In this document: one piece after another, positions 1 to 6,463 of the stretch
Layout: every line of letters starts with the position of its first letter
Position numbering within the stretch: the stretch's first letter is position 1
NCBI GenBank assembly: GCA_036012565.1
Contig: DASCPP010000040.1
Location: 1 to 8,984 of the forward strand
Direction of reading: 5' to 3'
Source: DUAL01 sp036012565
GTDB lineage: Bacteria; Bacteroidota; Bacteroidia; Flavobacteriales; BACL11
Length of the DNA stretch: 8,984 nucleotides
Translations under genes and position numbers: made by a program
Notes under the pieces: generated by a model
What the model was told of the DNA's origin: nothing
The model's input: only the letters and a program-made list of their open reading frames with translations
Databases searched by the model: none

Positions 1-290
1 AATTTTATATACATAAACATGTGTTTCGAACCTCTATAAATTCAGCTTGGGGAGAAGCTTTGCAAGCTAGCAGTATCTATAATCCGGATGAAGAAATAGA
101 TAAATCTTATATTATCAATTTAGATAATTTGGAGCAATATAATATTGATTATTCTTTAAATACACTCGAACTTGGAAATGGGAATGCAGGCGGATGGAAT
201 AAAAATAATATGTATGTTGTTGCTTTTATTTATGACAATACTACTTTTGAAATTGAGCAAGTGGAAGAAGCACATTTAATAACTCCATAA
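1..290 (+). CDS. Omp28-like outer membrane protein, C-terminal fragment (5' end outside window)
   Basis: The frame is already open at the left edge (first full codon at 3) and ends with TAA at 288-290, so this is the last ~95 codons of a longer gene; the GTG at 21 is internal, not a start. The fragment has an F-Y-I-H-K-H-V-F-R start, a W-G-E motif, a 'GGWN' turn, and near the C-terminus 'VVAFIYDNTT' followed by 'QVEEAHL'. This pattern resembles the end of Omp28-type (P. gingivalis Omp28-related) lipoprotein/outer-membrane proteins of Bacteroidota, which often carry an N-terminal thioredoxin-like region that cannot be seen here. The next gene begins 11 nt downstream on the same strand, suggesting co-transcription. 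The family call rests on remembered motif similarity only; the reading frame itself is secure. Confidence 0.6.
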   Translation, partial: FYIHKHVFRTSINSAWGEALQASSIYNPDEEIDKSYIINLDNLEQYNIDYSLNTLELGNGNAGGWNKNNMYVVAFIYDNTTFEIEQVEEAHLITP

Positions 291-301
291 AAATATTTAT
301 T

Positions 302-1252
302 ATGAGAAAAAAATTACTTACACTTTTTGCAATTAGCTGTTTTGGTTTTTATTCAATGGCTCAAACTAGTGATGAAATAGCTGATGGAAAATCACTTATT
401 GAGGCTTATGTTTCCCCTTTAGGAAATAGTTTGGGAGCTGCCCTAAACAATGGATGGTACAATACTGCAAAACCCCATCACTTAGGTGGTTTTGATATTA
501 CTATTACAGCCAACCTTGTACTTGTTCCTACAGATGCAAAAACATTTAACATTACGGGATCTAATAATGGTACTTTTAATGGAGTAGAAGGAAGTGAAAA
601 TACTCCTACAATTTTAGGAAATACAACTGCTGGAAAAGCAACTTATAATGGTACTAAGTTTGATATGCCTAAAGGATTGAATATTCCTCTGCTACCTATC
701 CCTATGTTGCAAGCTGGAATTGGACTGATAAAAAATACAGAAATAGATGTTCGCTTCATGCCAGAGATTGAAATGAAAGGCGTTAGTACTGACTTGTTTG
801 GGATTGGCGTCAAACATGATATTTTACAATGGCTTCCAATTGTAGATAAAATACCAATAGACGTTTCTTTTCAGGCTGGCTATACTAAATTAAATTCTCA
901 AGTCATGCTTGAATATGATGTAAATGGAGTTGGAAAAAATGCAGAAGCAGCTTTAGATATTAGAGCAACAACATTTAATATTTTGCTTTCCAAAAAAATT
1001 GCAATGTTAACGGCTTATGCCGGCTTGGGATACAATTCTACAAAAACAACATTCAATGTAGATGGAGAATATAATATTGCAGGGCTGAATTTTGATGTGA
1101 ACGAATTAACTGAATTTGAATTTGAAAGCAACAATAATCTAAGGGCAAATGTTGGGTTTCGTTTTCAGTTAGCAGTTTTAGCTATTCAAGCCAATTATAC
1201 TTTCTCAGAATATCCTGTGGCAACAGTTGGCTTAGGGATTAGCATCAGATAA
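302..1252 (+). CDS. DUF6588-family secreted / outer-membrane protein
   Basis: This 316-residue protein has a clear Sec signal peptide: MRKK, a hydrophobic stretch at residues 5-17, and a likely cut after S-M-A, leaving Q21 as the first mature residue (common in Bacteroidota exported proteins). The mature part opens with an 'EAYVSPLGNSLGAALNNGW' segment and 'GGFDITITANL' near residue 62. It then runs as alternating amphipathic strands, ending in 'VATVGLGISIR', as expected of an outer-membrane barrel or surface beta-protein. The N-terminal pattern matches the uncharacterised DUF6588 family. No catalytic motif is visible and I cannot assign a function. The ATG at 302 lies 11 nt after the Omp28-like stop, and the next gene starts 1 nt after this stop, so it is part of a tight operon. 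Confidence 0.75.
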   Translation: MRKKLLTLFAISCFGFYSMAQTSDEIADGKSLIEAYVSPLGNSLGAALNNGWYNTAKPHHLGGFDITITANLVLVPTDAKTFNITGSNNGTFNGVEGSENTPTILGNTTAGKATYNGTKFDMPKGLNIPLLPIPMLQAGIGLIKNTEIDVRFMPEIEMKGVSTDLFGIGVKHDILQWLPIVDKIPIDVSFQAGYTKLNSQVMLEYDVNGVGKNAEAALDIRATTFNILLSKKIAMLTAYAGLGYNSTKTTFNVDGEYNIAGLNFDVNELTEFEFESNNNLRANVGFRFQLAVLAIQANYTFSEYPVATVGLGISIR

Positions 1253-1253
1253 G

Positions 1254-1862
1254 ATGAATTTACATAAAATTCTTACCTTACTTTTTTTTTGTGGAATTCT
1301 AACTTATAATACTAATGCTCAAAGTTTTGGTGGTGGAATTATTGTGGGAGCAAGCACAAGTCAAGTAGCTGGCGATTTGTTGGGCGGATTTAACAAAATT
1401 GGATTGCTTGCTGGTGCTTACACCAACCTGAAAATTAAAGAAAATATTAGTTCTCAATTTGAAATAACTTATATAGAAAAGGGAAGTAGAAATCCTAAGC
1501 TTCATGAAGATGATACACCTGATGAAATTACTCTCTCTTATATTGAGGTTCCACTGAGTGTTAATCTTCAACAAAAAGAAAATTTAGGAATTGAAGTTGG
1601 AATCTTGCCCGCTTTTTTAATAAATGCAGAAATGAATGATTACCTTTCGGAGATTAAAGAAATAGATCCTGCTTTTACAAAATATGACTTTGGTATTTTT
1701 GCTGGAATTAATTATCATATAACGGATAACATAATCCTAAATACAAGAATTAGCAATTCTATTATTCCTATTCGCCCCCATACTTTTAACCTTACAGATG
1801 GGTTGAATAAAGGACAATATAATACCGTCCTTAGTTTTACAATACATTACAAAATAAGATGA
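1254..1862 (+). CDS. Outer-membrane beta-barrel protein (PorT-like / PF13568-type)
   Basis: The product is 202 residues with a signal peptide (MNLHK, hydrophobic 6-18, probable cut after N-A, mature Q23). The mature part shows typical small-barrel features: 'GGGIIVGASTSQVAGD', 'FNKIGLLAGAYTNLKI', a 'FEITYIEKGSR' strand, 'LSYIEVPLSVNL', 'YDFGIFAGINYHI', and a final strand 'FTIHYKIR' with alternating aromatic residues. This layout fits the generic Bacteroidota 'outer membrane protein beta-barrel' family to which PorT also belongs. I see nothing that makes it PorT itself, so a type IX secretion role should not be assumed. The start is 1 nt after the DUF6588 stop, and its TGA overlaps the ubiX ATG (ATGA). 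A run of nine T (1282-1290) encodes part of the signal-peptide core. Confidence 0.8.
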   Translation: MNLHKILTLLFFCGILTYNTNAQSFGGGIIVGASTSQVAGDLLGGFNKIGLLAGAYTNLKIKENISSQFEITYIEKGSRNPKLHEDDTPDEITLSYIEVPLSVNLQQKENLGIEVGILPAFLINAEMNDYLSEIKEIDPAFTKYDFGIFAGINYHITDNIILNTRISNSIIPIRPHTFNLTDGLNKGQYNTVLSFTIHYKIR

Positions 1863-2431
1863 GCAAAAAACACAAAATAGTGGTGGCCGTAAGTGGTGCT
1901 AGTGGTGCTATTTATGCCAAAGTTTTGTTTGATAAATTAGTTCAAATGAAAGATCAAATTAAGGAAGTTGGAATGTTGATGAGTGAAAATGCAAAATTTG
2001 TTTGGCAAACGGAATTAGGAAATAATGACTATCAGAATTATCCTTTTACTTTTTATAAAAAAAAGGATTTTACGGCTCCTTTTGCAAGTGGCTCAGCAAA
2101 CTTTAATATTATGATAATCTGTCCTTGCTCAATGGGTGCAATGGGAAGAATTGCAAATGGAATATCTTATGATTTAACATCAAGAGCAGCTGATGTAATT
2201 TTGAAAGAAAGAAGAAAACTGATTTTAGTTGCAAGAGAAACTCCATATAATTTAATTCATATAAAAAACATGAAAGGTATTACGGAAGCCGGAGGAATCA
2301 TTTGTCCCGCAACACCTTCATTTTATAGCAAACCAAAAAACTTTGAAGAACTTGCGGCTACTGTAATTGACAGGGTATTAACACTCTCTGGTTTACAAAA
2401 TAAGGCATATAGTTGGGGGAAAAAACAATAA
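1859..2431 (+). CDS. ubiX: UbiX-family flavin prenyltransferase
   Basis: UbiX joins dimethylallyl (mono)phosphate to reduced FMN, making prenylated FMN, the cofactor of UbiD-type decarboxylases; it is cytosolic and usually dodecameric. The 190-residue product is full length. Visible family motifs are the FMN-binding 'VSGASGAIYA' (11-20), 'SENAKFVW' (42-49), 'ASGS' (77-80), 'CPCSMGAMGRIANG' (88-101), the basic 'KERRK' (116-120), 'RETP' (126-129), 'CPATPSFY' (149-156) and a C-terminal Trp (186). Recalling P. aeruginosa UbiX numbering, R109, K116, R126, E127 and Y156 line up at a constant offset of 13 with its active-site residues, so the enzyme should be active. Its ATG overlaps the preceding stop by 4 nt, implying translational coupling. 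No ubiD partner is in the window; in a menaquinone-using organism, a role in quinone synthesis is possible but is inference. Confidence 0.93.
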   Translation: MSKKHKIVVAVSGASGAIYAKVLFDKLVQMKDQIKEVGMLMSENAKFVWQTELGNNDYQNYPFTFYKKKDFTAPFASGSANFNIMIICPCSMGAMGRIANGISYDLTSRAADVILKERRKLILVARETPYNLIHIKNMKGITEAGGIICPATPSFYSKPKNFEELAATVIDRVLTLSGLQNKAYSWGKKQ

Positions 2432-2445
2432 TTTACCCAACTTTG
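2413..2445 (+). promoter_or_regulatory. Possible Bacteroidota-type promoter for the 61-codon gene
   Basis: The ubiX end and the following gap contain CAACTTTG at 2438-2445, seven of eight matches to the Bacteroidota -7 box TAnnTTTG. A GTTG at 2412-2415 lies upstream, but the 22-nt spacing is slightly longer than the usual 19-21. Transcription would begin about 20 nt before the ATG at 2474. This is pattern matching in AT-rich DNA, and read-through from ubiX is equally possible. Confidence 0.35.
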
Positions 2446-2473
2446 TGTTATGATATAGATAAAAATAGATGAC

Positions 2474-2659
2474 ATGTTAGAATTCAGCAAAAAAGTCCTT
2501 AATAAAGTCTGTTTCGATAAAGCCCTTTTTAGAAAAGAATTGCAAAAAAGCCTTAGATGGCTTACTAAAACAGAAATAACCCATTTAAAAATTTGGACAC
2601 TTGCGACTTTTAGTCAGTACAAGGAGATTATCTTGGAAGTGTTCGATCAGATTTCTTAA
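2474..2659 (+). CDS. Small basic helical protein, 61 aa, unknown function
   Basis: The ATG at 2474 is the only plausible start, because an in-frame TAG lies at 2456-2458. The product begins MLEFSKKVLNKVCFDKALF, is rich in Lys/Leu, and reads as three amphipathic helices ('FRKELQKSLRWL', 'KTEITHLKIWTLATF', 'YKEIILEVFDQ'). It has no signal peptide, membrane segment or metal-binding motif. From memory it resembles a short conserved Bacteroidota protein family (MLEFSKK..L.KVSFD..LF.KEL..A..WL), which is why I keep it as a real gene despite its size. It lies 42 nt after ubiX on the same strand, and its last 32 nt overlap the end of convergent queG. I cannot name a function. Confidence 0.7.
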   Translation: MLEFSKKVLNKVCFDKALFRKELQKSLRWLTKTEITHLKIWTLATFSQYKEIILEVFDQIS

Positions 2660-3572
2660 TAAATTCTATATTTCTTTTAAGGCCCTTAAAGCCAGTCCTT
2701 TTCACAGCTGACCCTTCAAATATTTCCTCAAATTTTTCTTCTGTTAAATTTTTCCAATCTTCTTTTTTAAAAGATAATAATTCTTTTTTCGGCAAAAAAC
2801 TGGGCTCATTATGAGGAATTGAAAATTTGTTCCAAGGGCAAACAATTTGACAAATATCACAGCCAAACATCCAATTTTCAAACTTTCCTTGCATATTTTT
2901 TGGGATAGAATTTTTCAGCTCAATGGTAAAATAGGAAATACATTTACTGCCAACTACTACATAGGGCTCTGTTATGGCATCAGTTGGGCAAGCATCAATG
3001 CATTTTGTACATGTTCCACAATAATCTTTTATTGGCGCATCATAAGTAAAAGGAATATCTACAATAAGTTCTGCTAAAAAAAAATAAGAGCCCTGCTCTT
3101 TACTTATTAAGTTGGTGTGTTTACCAACCCATCCAATGCCACTTTTCTCTGCCCAGGTTTTTTCTAAAACAGGGGCTGAATCCACAAAAAAACGACCGTT
3201 TATCTCTCCCATTTCATCTTGCAAAAACTGAAAAAGTAATTTTAATTTTTTCTTTACCACTTTATGATAATCTTTACCAAAAGCATACATAGATATTTTA
3301 GGTGCATTTTTATCCTCTTGTTTTGCAGGGAGATAATAATTGAACGCTAATGAAATTACGGACTTTGCTCCATCCACCAATAGTCTTGGGTCGAGTCGTT
3401 TGTCGAAATGACTTTCCATATAGTTCATCTCTCCATGGGAATCTTTGGCGAGCCATCTTTCTAATTGTAGTGCTTCTTTATGTAAAAAATCTGCTCTGGA
3501 TACTTTGCAATAAGTAAAACCTAGTTCTTTTGCTTTTTCTTTGAGTAAAAAAGTATGATTTGGAGAAGACAT
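2628..3572 (-). CDS. queG: Epoxyqueuosine reductase QueG
   Basis: QueG performs the last step of queuosine synthesis, reducing epoxyqueuosine to queuosine in the tRNA wobble position (Asp, Asn, His, Tyr tRNAs); it is cytosolic and uses cobalamin plus two [4Fe-4S] clusters. The 314-residue protein shows the N-terminal DUF1730-type region (about 1-150), the 'VDSAPVLEKTWAEKSGIGW' block with the presumed catalytic Asp131, and 'GKHTNLI'. The ferredoxin part has C185-x2-C188-x2-C191-x3-C195-P and C211, C238-x2-C241-x3-C245-P, all eight ligands present. The C-terminus 'GFKGLKRNIEF' is the family's usual end; nine further residues (KKSDRTLPR) extend into the convergent small gene. The start lies 2 nt after the ruvB stop, so the two are almost certainly co-transcribed. 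Confidence 0.95.
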   Translation of the reverse strand: MSSPNHTFLLKEKAKELGFTYCKVSRADFLHKEALQLERWLAKDSHGEMNYMESHFDKRLDPRLLVDGAKSVISLAFNYYLPAKQEDKNAPKISMYAFGKDYHKVVKKKLKLLFQFLQDEMGEINGRFFVDSAPVLEKTWAEKSGIGWVGKHTNLISKEQGSYFFLAELIVDIPFTYDAPIKDYCGTCTKCIDACPTDAITEPYVVVGSKCISYFTIELKNSIPKNMQGKFENWMFGCDICQIVCPWNKFSIPHNEPSFLPKKELLSFKKEDWKNLTEEKFEEIFEGSAVKRTGFKGLKRNIEFIKKSDRTLPR

Positions 3573-3574
3573 TT

Positions 3575-4600
3575 TTAATCAAACAAATCTGATTGCTTTG
3601 TCGGCCCTGTTTTACCTAAGTGCTTGAAGGATTTTTCAGTCACTTGCCTACCTCTTGGGGTACGCATCAAATATCCTTCCTGAATTAAAAAAGGTTCATA
3701 TACCTCTTCAATAGTCCCGACTTGCTCTCCAACAGCAGTAGCAATAGTGCTTATTCCAACAGGTCCTCCATCAAATTTATCAATGATAGCCGAAAGGATT
3801 CTATTGTCCATCTCATCTAATCCATCTGCATCTACATTTAGTGCTTTCAATGAAGAATTAGTAATCTCTAAATTGATATTTCCATCTCCTTTTATTTGAG
3901 CAAAGTCACGAATTCTTCTAAGTATTGCATTTGCTATTCTTGGCGTTCCTCTACTTCTTCTGGCTATTTCTGTTGTTGCATTTTTTGTAATACCAACATC
4001 TAATATGGAAGCCGAACGATTTACAATTCCTGAAAGTAAATCTGAAGGATAATATGAAAGGCGGGAATTAATTCCAAACCTTGCTCTAAGTGGGGAAGTA
4101 AGTAATCCTGAACGAGTAGTTGCTCCTATCAAGGTAAAAGGATTTATTTGCAATTGAACAGAGCGGGCATTCGGACCAGATTCTATCATAATATCAATTT
4201 GGAAATCTTCCATTGCAGAATATAAATATTCTTCAATAACTGGATTTAATCTATGAATTTCATCAATAAAAAGAACATCTCTCTCTTCTAAATTAGTCAG
4301 AAGCCCAGCCAAATCTCCTGGCTTATCCAATACCGGGCCAGAAGTAGTTTTAATATTTACACCTAATTCATTAGCTATAATATAGGCTAAAGTAGTTTTG
4401 CCAAGCCCTGGAGGACCATGCAAAAGCGTATGGTCAAGTGCATCATTTCTCTCACTTGCTGCTTGAATAAATATTTTCAGATTCTCTACAATTTGTTCTT
4501 GTCCAAAAAAATCATTGAATAACTTGGGTCGTAAAACTTGTTCAAAAACGATTTCTTCTTCTGAAAGATTTTCAATATTTGAATCTAATTCTTCACTCAT
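3575..4600 (-). CDS. ruvB: Holliday junction branch-migration ATPase RuvB
   Basis: RuvB is the hexameric AAA+ motor that, with RuvA, drives branch migration of Holliday junctions in recombinational repair. With the start at ATG 4598-4600 (MSEELDSN) the protein has 341 residues, the normal RuvB length. It shows 'LRPKLFNDFFGQ' (23-34), Walker A GPPGLGKTT (62-70), Walker B 'LFIDEIHRL' (110-118), sensor 1 'GATTR' (159-163), 'SPLRARFG' with the arginine-finger region (169-176), sensor 2 'SRGTPRIAN' (216-224), and the winged-helix end 'YLMRTPRGR' (310-318). A longer frame beginning with TTG at 4621 adds MLTFAFV, which does not look like RuvB and would overlap the probable promoter, so I reject it. 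It is the first gene of a two-gene unit with queG; ruvA and ruvC are not nearby. Confidence 0.97.
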   Translation of the reverse strand: MSEELDSNIENLSEEEIVFEQVLRPKLFNDFFGQEQIVENLKIFIQAASERNDALDHTLLHGPPGLGKTTLAYIIANELGVNIKTTSGPVLDKPGDLAGLLTNLEERDVLFIDEIHRLNPVIEEYLYSAMEDFQIDIMIESGPNARSVQLQINPFTLIGATTRSGLLTSPLRARFGINSRLSYYPSDLLSGIVNRSASILDVGITKNATTEIARRSRGTPRIANAILRRIRDFAQIKGDGNINLEITNSSLKALNVDADGLDEMDNRILSAIIDKFDGGPVGISTIATAVGEQVGTIEEVYEPFLIQEGYLMRTPRGRQVTEKSFKHLGKTGPTKQSDLFD

Positions 4601-4608
4601 TACAAAAG

Positions 4609-4626
4609 CAAATGTAAGCAAACTAA
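4609..4626 (-). promoter_or_regulatory. Putative ruvB-queG promoter (-7-type boxes)
   Basis: On the minus strand this stretch reads TTAGTTTG (4626-4619) followed by TACATTTG (4616-4609). The second is a perfect match to the Bacteroidota -7 consensus TAnnTTTG and the first matches seven of eight positions. No good TTTG -33 element stands 19-21 nt upstream; only the T-rich tail of the act terminator lies there. Use of the inner box would give a nearly leaderless ruvB mRNA. A promoter is expected here because a terminator closes the act operon just upstream. Confidence 0.45.
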
Positions 4627-4631
4627 TTCAT

Positions 4632-4658
4632 AAAAAAAGGGCTAAAATACTAACCCTT
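4632..4658 (-). terminator. Intrinsic terminator of the act operon
   Basis: Read on the minus strand, an 8-bp stem AAGGGTTA / TAGCCCTT (one G-T wobble) encloses a 6-nt loop (GTATTT) and continues directly into a T-run; on the plus strand the arms are 4637-4644 and 4651-4658, and the T-run is the A7 at 4632-4638. It begins 20 nt past the actF stop and ends about 30 nt before the ruvB start. The form is that of a rho-independent terminator for transcripts coming from actF. Confidence 0.8.
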
Positions 4659-4678
4659 AAATTTTGTATTAACAATTT

Positions 4679-5863
4679 TTAGTGATGTAAATGCTTAGAT
4701 TCATCAAGCATAGGATGGTTTGAAGTTTCTAATGGTGCCTTTGTTAAAGTGTTTAGTGTAAAATGAATTAACAATCCTGCAAAGCCAAGTCCTATTCCTA
4801 TTTCGGAAAATCCAATATGACCATGAGTATTTAATGTTCCTGGAGCAACCAATAAATAAGAGTTAATCCAGTGTCCAATTAAAATAATAATACTTACAAA
4901 AATCAATCTTCCTTTTTTTCGTTTTGCATCTCTACTCATTAGTAAGATAAGAGGAAATAAAAAGTTTATCAGCATAGAAAACCAAAATAAGAATTTGTAA
5001 TTATGTACTTCCAATCTGGCAGTATAATAAGTTACTTCCTCTGGAATATTGGAGTACCAAATAAGCATAAACTGAGAAAACCAAATATAAGTCCACACCA
5101 ATGAGAATGCAAAAATCCATTTTCCTAAATCATGAATATGGCTATCATTTACATCTTTTAAGTATCCTTGTCTTTGCAAGTAAAGTGTAAATAATAAAAT
5201 AGTTGTAAATCCTATTGCTGCCCATTCTGAAAAAACATACCATCCAAAGATAGTTGAGAACCAGTGCGTATCAATTGACATAATCCAATCCCAAGATGCC
5301 ATAGCAGATGTTATCGCAAAAAACACCATGAACCAAGCTGAGGTACTTACTCCTCTAAAGTGAATTGAAGTACCACCTTCCTTGTCTTCTAAAACAGATA
5401 ACGTTCTTAGTTTTCTAGCAAAGAAACTCCATCCTAATAAATAAATTATTGTTCTGATAATAAAGAAAGTTGCATTTAAATAAGCTTCTTTCCCGGCAAT
5501 AATTGAATCATAATGATCACTTGCAGGATTCATAATTCCTTCATGTAGCCAGTGATAAATATGATTCCAATGCATAATAGATGCTACCATGATTAATAAC
5601 ATAATTGCACTAAATACAGGTAATGCGCCCATAATAGCCTCAGGAACTCTTTTTAAAACAATTGACCATCCTGCTTCAGCAACATATTGTAAGGCAACAA
5701 AAAATACTGCAAATACTGATATCCCTAAATAGAAATATGTGTTAAATAAAAGTGCAGACCAAGCGCCATGAGGATTTGATACAAACCCAAAAATTAATGC
5801 AATAAGTCCAATTGCCATTAAGGTCATTGAAAGATTCTTTGCTTTTTTATCTATTGTAAACAT
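4679..5863 (-). CDS. actF: Alternative Complex III subunit ActF (quinol:cytochrome c oxidoreductase, membrane subunit 2)
   Basis: ActF is an integral membrane subunit of Alternative Complex III, related to ActC/NrfD, and structurally flanks the quinol-oxidising core. The 394-residue product has about ten hydrophobic segments (roughly 12-30, 37-60, 78-98, 129-148, 173-193, 208-230, 248-270, 288-309, 318-339, 354-374). The family's signature 'MASWDWIMSIDTHWFSTIF' (188-206) and 'WFSQFMLIWYSNIPEE' (261-276) are present. The C-terminus is His-rich (KHLHH). It is the last gene of the operon: 13 nt separate it from actE and a terminator follows. No cytochrome oxidase gene lies downstream, as one might have expected in this phylum. 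Confidence 0.93.
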   Translation of the reverse strand: MFTIDKKAKNLSMTLMAIGLIALIFGFVSNPHGAWSALLFNTYFYLGISVFAVFFVALQYVAEAGWSIVLKRVPEAIMGALPVFSAIMLLIMVASIMHWNHIYHWLHEGIMNPASDHYDSIIAGKEAYLNATFFIIRTIIYLLGWSFFARKLRTLSVLEDKEGGTSIHFRGVSTSAWFMVFFAITSAMASWDWIMSIDTHWFSTIFGWYVFSEWAAIGFTTILLFTLYLQRQGYLKDVNDSHIHDLGKWIFAFSLVWTYIWFSQFMLIWYSNIPEEVTYYTARLEVHNYKFLFWFSMLINFLFPLILLMSRDAKRKKGRLIFVSIIILIGHWINSYLLVAPGTLNTHGHIGFSEIGIGLGFAGLLIHFTLNTLTKAPLETSNHPMLDESKHLHH

Positions 5864-5876
5864 TCTATTATATTTT

Positions 5877-6461
5877 TTATTCTAAACCGTAATGTTGTAA
5901 TTCTTCTTGTACATAAAGAGTTATTTTCCATCTTTCCTCTTCCGAAAGTTGAGATGCATGTGGTCCCATAGAATTTAATCCATAAGTAATAGCATGGAAG
6001 ATATGCCCTGCCTTTAAATCATTCATAGGAACGCCAGCTCTTCTTATTAATTTGCCATCATTGTAATGAGGAACTACCGAGTAAAGTGCATGTTTTACTG
6101 TACCGCCTCCAGCTCCAGTTTCTCCATGGCAATGCTCGCAAAACATTCCGTATAATTCTTTCCCATCTGCAAGATTTTCAGCATTATTCTCAATTGGATT
6201 AATTGCTTCATCCCCAGCCTTTAAATAACCATCTAATGTCTCGTCAAAATTAAAGGTTGATAATTTACCTCTAGCAATAGTCCCTTCAACAGGAGTTCTT
6301 GCATTCATTCCGTTAATAGTATTCTCACCATAAGTTTCTTGAGATGGAGAACGATACATATTTGGCATATATTCATATCCAGGACTAGAGTCGCCTCCTG
6401 TACATGATGAGAAAAATAATACTACAGTAAAAAATCCAAGTTTATTAAATACTTTATTCAT
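5877..6461 (-). CDS. actE: Alternative Complex III subunit ActE (monohaem cytochrome c lipoprotein)
   Basis: ActE is the small haem c subunit that takes part in moving electrons from the complex to downstream acceptors on the periplasmic side. The 194-residue protein begins with a lipoprotein signal (MNKVFNKLGFFTVVLFFSS, lipid-modified Cys20). A proline/serine-rich linker (25-60) carries 'YEYMPNMYRSPS', commonly seen in ActE. The haem site is C108-E-H-C111-H112, followed by 'GETGAGGG'; M165 in 'GLNSMGPHASQLS' is the probable second axial ligand. Only one haem-binding motif is present, so it is a monohaem protein. It lies 2 nt after actD and 13 nt before actF, within the operon. Confidence 0.93.
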   Translation of the reverse strand: MNKVFNKLGFFTVVLFFSSCTGGDSSPGYEYMPNMYRSPSQETYGENTINGMNARTPVEGTIARGKLSTFNFDETLDGYLKAGDEAINPIENNAENLADGKELYGMFCEHCHGETGAGGGTVKHALYSVVPHYNDGKLIRRAGVPMNDLKAGHIFHAITYGLNSMGPHASQLSEEERWKITLYVQEELQHYGLE

Positions 6462-6463
6462 GA

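Noticed and set aside
1299..1574. Minus-strand reading frame of 91 codons inside the barrel gene
   Set aside because: It lies wholly antisense to a gene with clear protein features, and its translation has no recognisable motif or start context.
1254..1862. Assignment of the barrel protein as PorT of the type IX secretion system
   Set aside because: Only generic barrel features are shared; nothing specific to PorT is visible and no other por/gld gene is nearby.
2676..2690. Perfect inverted repeat TTTAAGG-c-CCTTAAA near the convergent gene ends
   Set aside because: It could fold into a 6-bp stem with a 3-nt loop, but no T-run follows on either strand and it encodes the conserved FKGLK of QueG, so I do not call a terminator.
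2847..3077. Plus-strand reading frame of 76 codons inside queG
   Set aside because: It is antisense to the conserved Fe-S cysteine region of QueG; the composition looks like a shadow frame.
4601..4621. Seven-codon N-terminal extension of RuvB from a TTG start
   Set aside because: The residues LTFAFV do not resemble RuvB N-termini, the extension overlaps the promoter-like box, and the ATG at 4600 gives the normal length.
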